Below, piece after piece: positions 5,414 through 5,740 of a stretch of 5,740 nucleotides of DNA. This DNA is from Promethearchaeota archaeon. Lineage in GTDB: Archaea > Asgardarchaeota > Lokiarchaeia > Sigynarchaeales > SOKP01. The notes below the pieces were generated by a model, which did no database searches, was not told the origin of the DNA, and saw nothing but the letters and a program-made list of their open reading frames with translations. A program made the translations under genes and the position numbers. The DNA lies in assembly GCA_016839425.1 (NCBI GenBank), contig JAEOUI010000036.1:1-5740 (forward strand). Reading direction: 5' to 3'. Numbering within the stretch: position 1 is the first letter of the stretch; each line of letters begins with the position of its first letter.

Positions 5414-5740
5414 GCTTAATACAATAGGTGCGAATACAGATTCAATCTGAATTTCTCCATACTTATTTGGTATATTTAGAAGCCCTAAATTCGTAATTGT
5501 ATACCCCGCCATCAATTTTCCCCTCCCCGTTTTTTTTATGAGTTTCTGAATCATTTTATCCTCCAATAAACCCTCTCTACCAAACACAAATGCGTCTGCT
5601 ATGGGTTGGTTGAGAATTTGAAGCTTTTGAGAAGCAAAAATGTTCTTATCTGTATTTTTTACATTAACTTCTTTCTGGATTAGTCGTGCATTATCCCAAA
5701 AACTAAAAGAATCTAAATATTCAACATCTAAGTCCATTGC
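5411..5740 (-). CDS. Condensation / alcohol-acetyltransferase-like protein, C-terminal part (5' end outside window)
   Basis: The frame is open through the right edge (the codon before the Met at 5737 is GCA), so the visible piece is probably the C-terminal part of a protein that in this family is about 430-480 residues. The recognisable segment is GYTITNLGLLNIP followed by KYGEIQIESVFAP. It matches the conserved NLG turn and following strand of the condensation/AATase (chloramphenicol-acetyltransferase-like) fold, where acyl transfer or ester/amide formation occurs. The catalytic HxxxD motif would lie upstream, outside the window. Translation stops at TAA 5413-5411 in the middle of the expected core, and the frame then continues with a family-like ending to 5261, so the gene appears prematurely terminated. 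It converges on the GTPase gene. Substrates are unknown; a lipid or acyl-ester role is possible but unsupported by what is visible. Confidence 0.65.
   Translation of the reverse strand, partial: AMDLDVEYLDSFSFWDNARLIQKEVNVKNTDKNIFASQKLQILNQPIADAFVFGREGLLEDKMIQKLIKKTGRGKLMAGYTITNLGLLNIPNKYGEIQIESVFAPIVLS

Overview
The window looks archaeal. It is AT-rich, the only regulator carries the archaeal bacterio-opsin-activator-type helix-turn-helix (HTH_10), the GTPase is of the circularly permuted YlqF/MJ1464-like type, genes end in T-tracts without classical hairpins, and TATA-like boxes precede several starts. The mix of a glycyl radical enzyme (GRE) pair, an SCP2 lipid-binding protein, an HTH_10 regulator and a condensation/acyltransferase-fold protein would suit an anaerobic Asgard (Lokiarchaeia-like) archaeon. 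That lineage call is inference from gene content and not a measured placement.

Layout: (1) 2-157 (+) is the C-terminal tail of a first GRE, with its glycyl-radical loop. (2) 158-557 is an intergenic stretch with an apparent membrane-protein relic on the minus strand (one internal TAA), a TATA-like box and a perfect 14-bp palindrome. (3) 558-3014 (+) is a complete second GRE with catalytic Cys and radical Gly. (4) 3027-3374 (+) is a small SCP2 protein 12 bp downstream with a good ribosome binding site, followed by T-tracts. (5) 3465-4121 (-) is a convergent HTH_10 regulator. (6) 4122-4360 is a divergent intergenic region with a hairpin-forming G-rich/CCTCC element inside a possible 37-codon ORF that overlaps the next start as ATGA. 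(7) 4361-5200 (+) is the circularly permuted GTPase. (8) 5261-5740 (-) is the C-terminal part of a condensation/alcohol-acetyltransferase-like protein, cut by the window edge and interrupted by an in-frame TAA, after which the family-like C-terminus continues for 49 codons.

Reading of the system: the GRE and the SCP2 protein form a two-gene unit, suggesting a radical reaction on a hydrophobic or lipid-like molecule that a soluble carrier could hold. The GRE has the Cys-Val-Glu signature of eliminating, decarboxylating and C-N/C-S cleaving GREs, lacks the Asp expected of 1,2-diol dehydratases, and has Lys where the radical loop nearly always has Arg, so its substrate cannot be named. No radical-SAM activase lies in the window. 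The neighbouring HTH_10 protein and the palindrome are candidates for control of the unit. The GTPase and the acyltransferase-like gene look unrelated to it.
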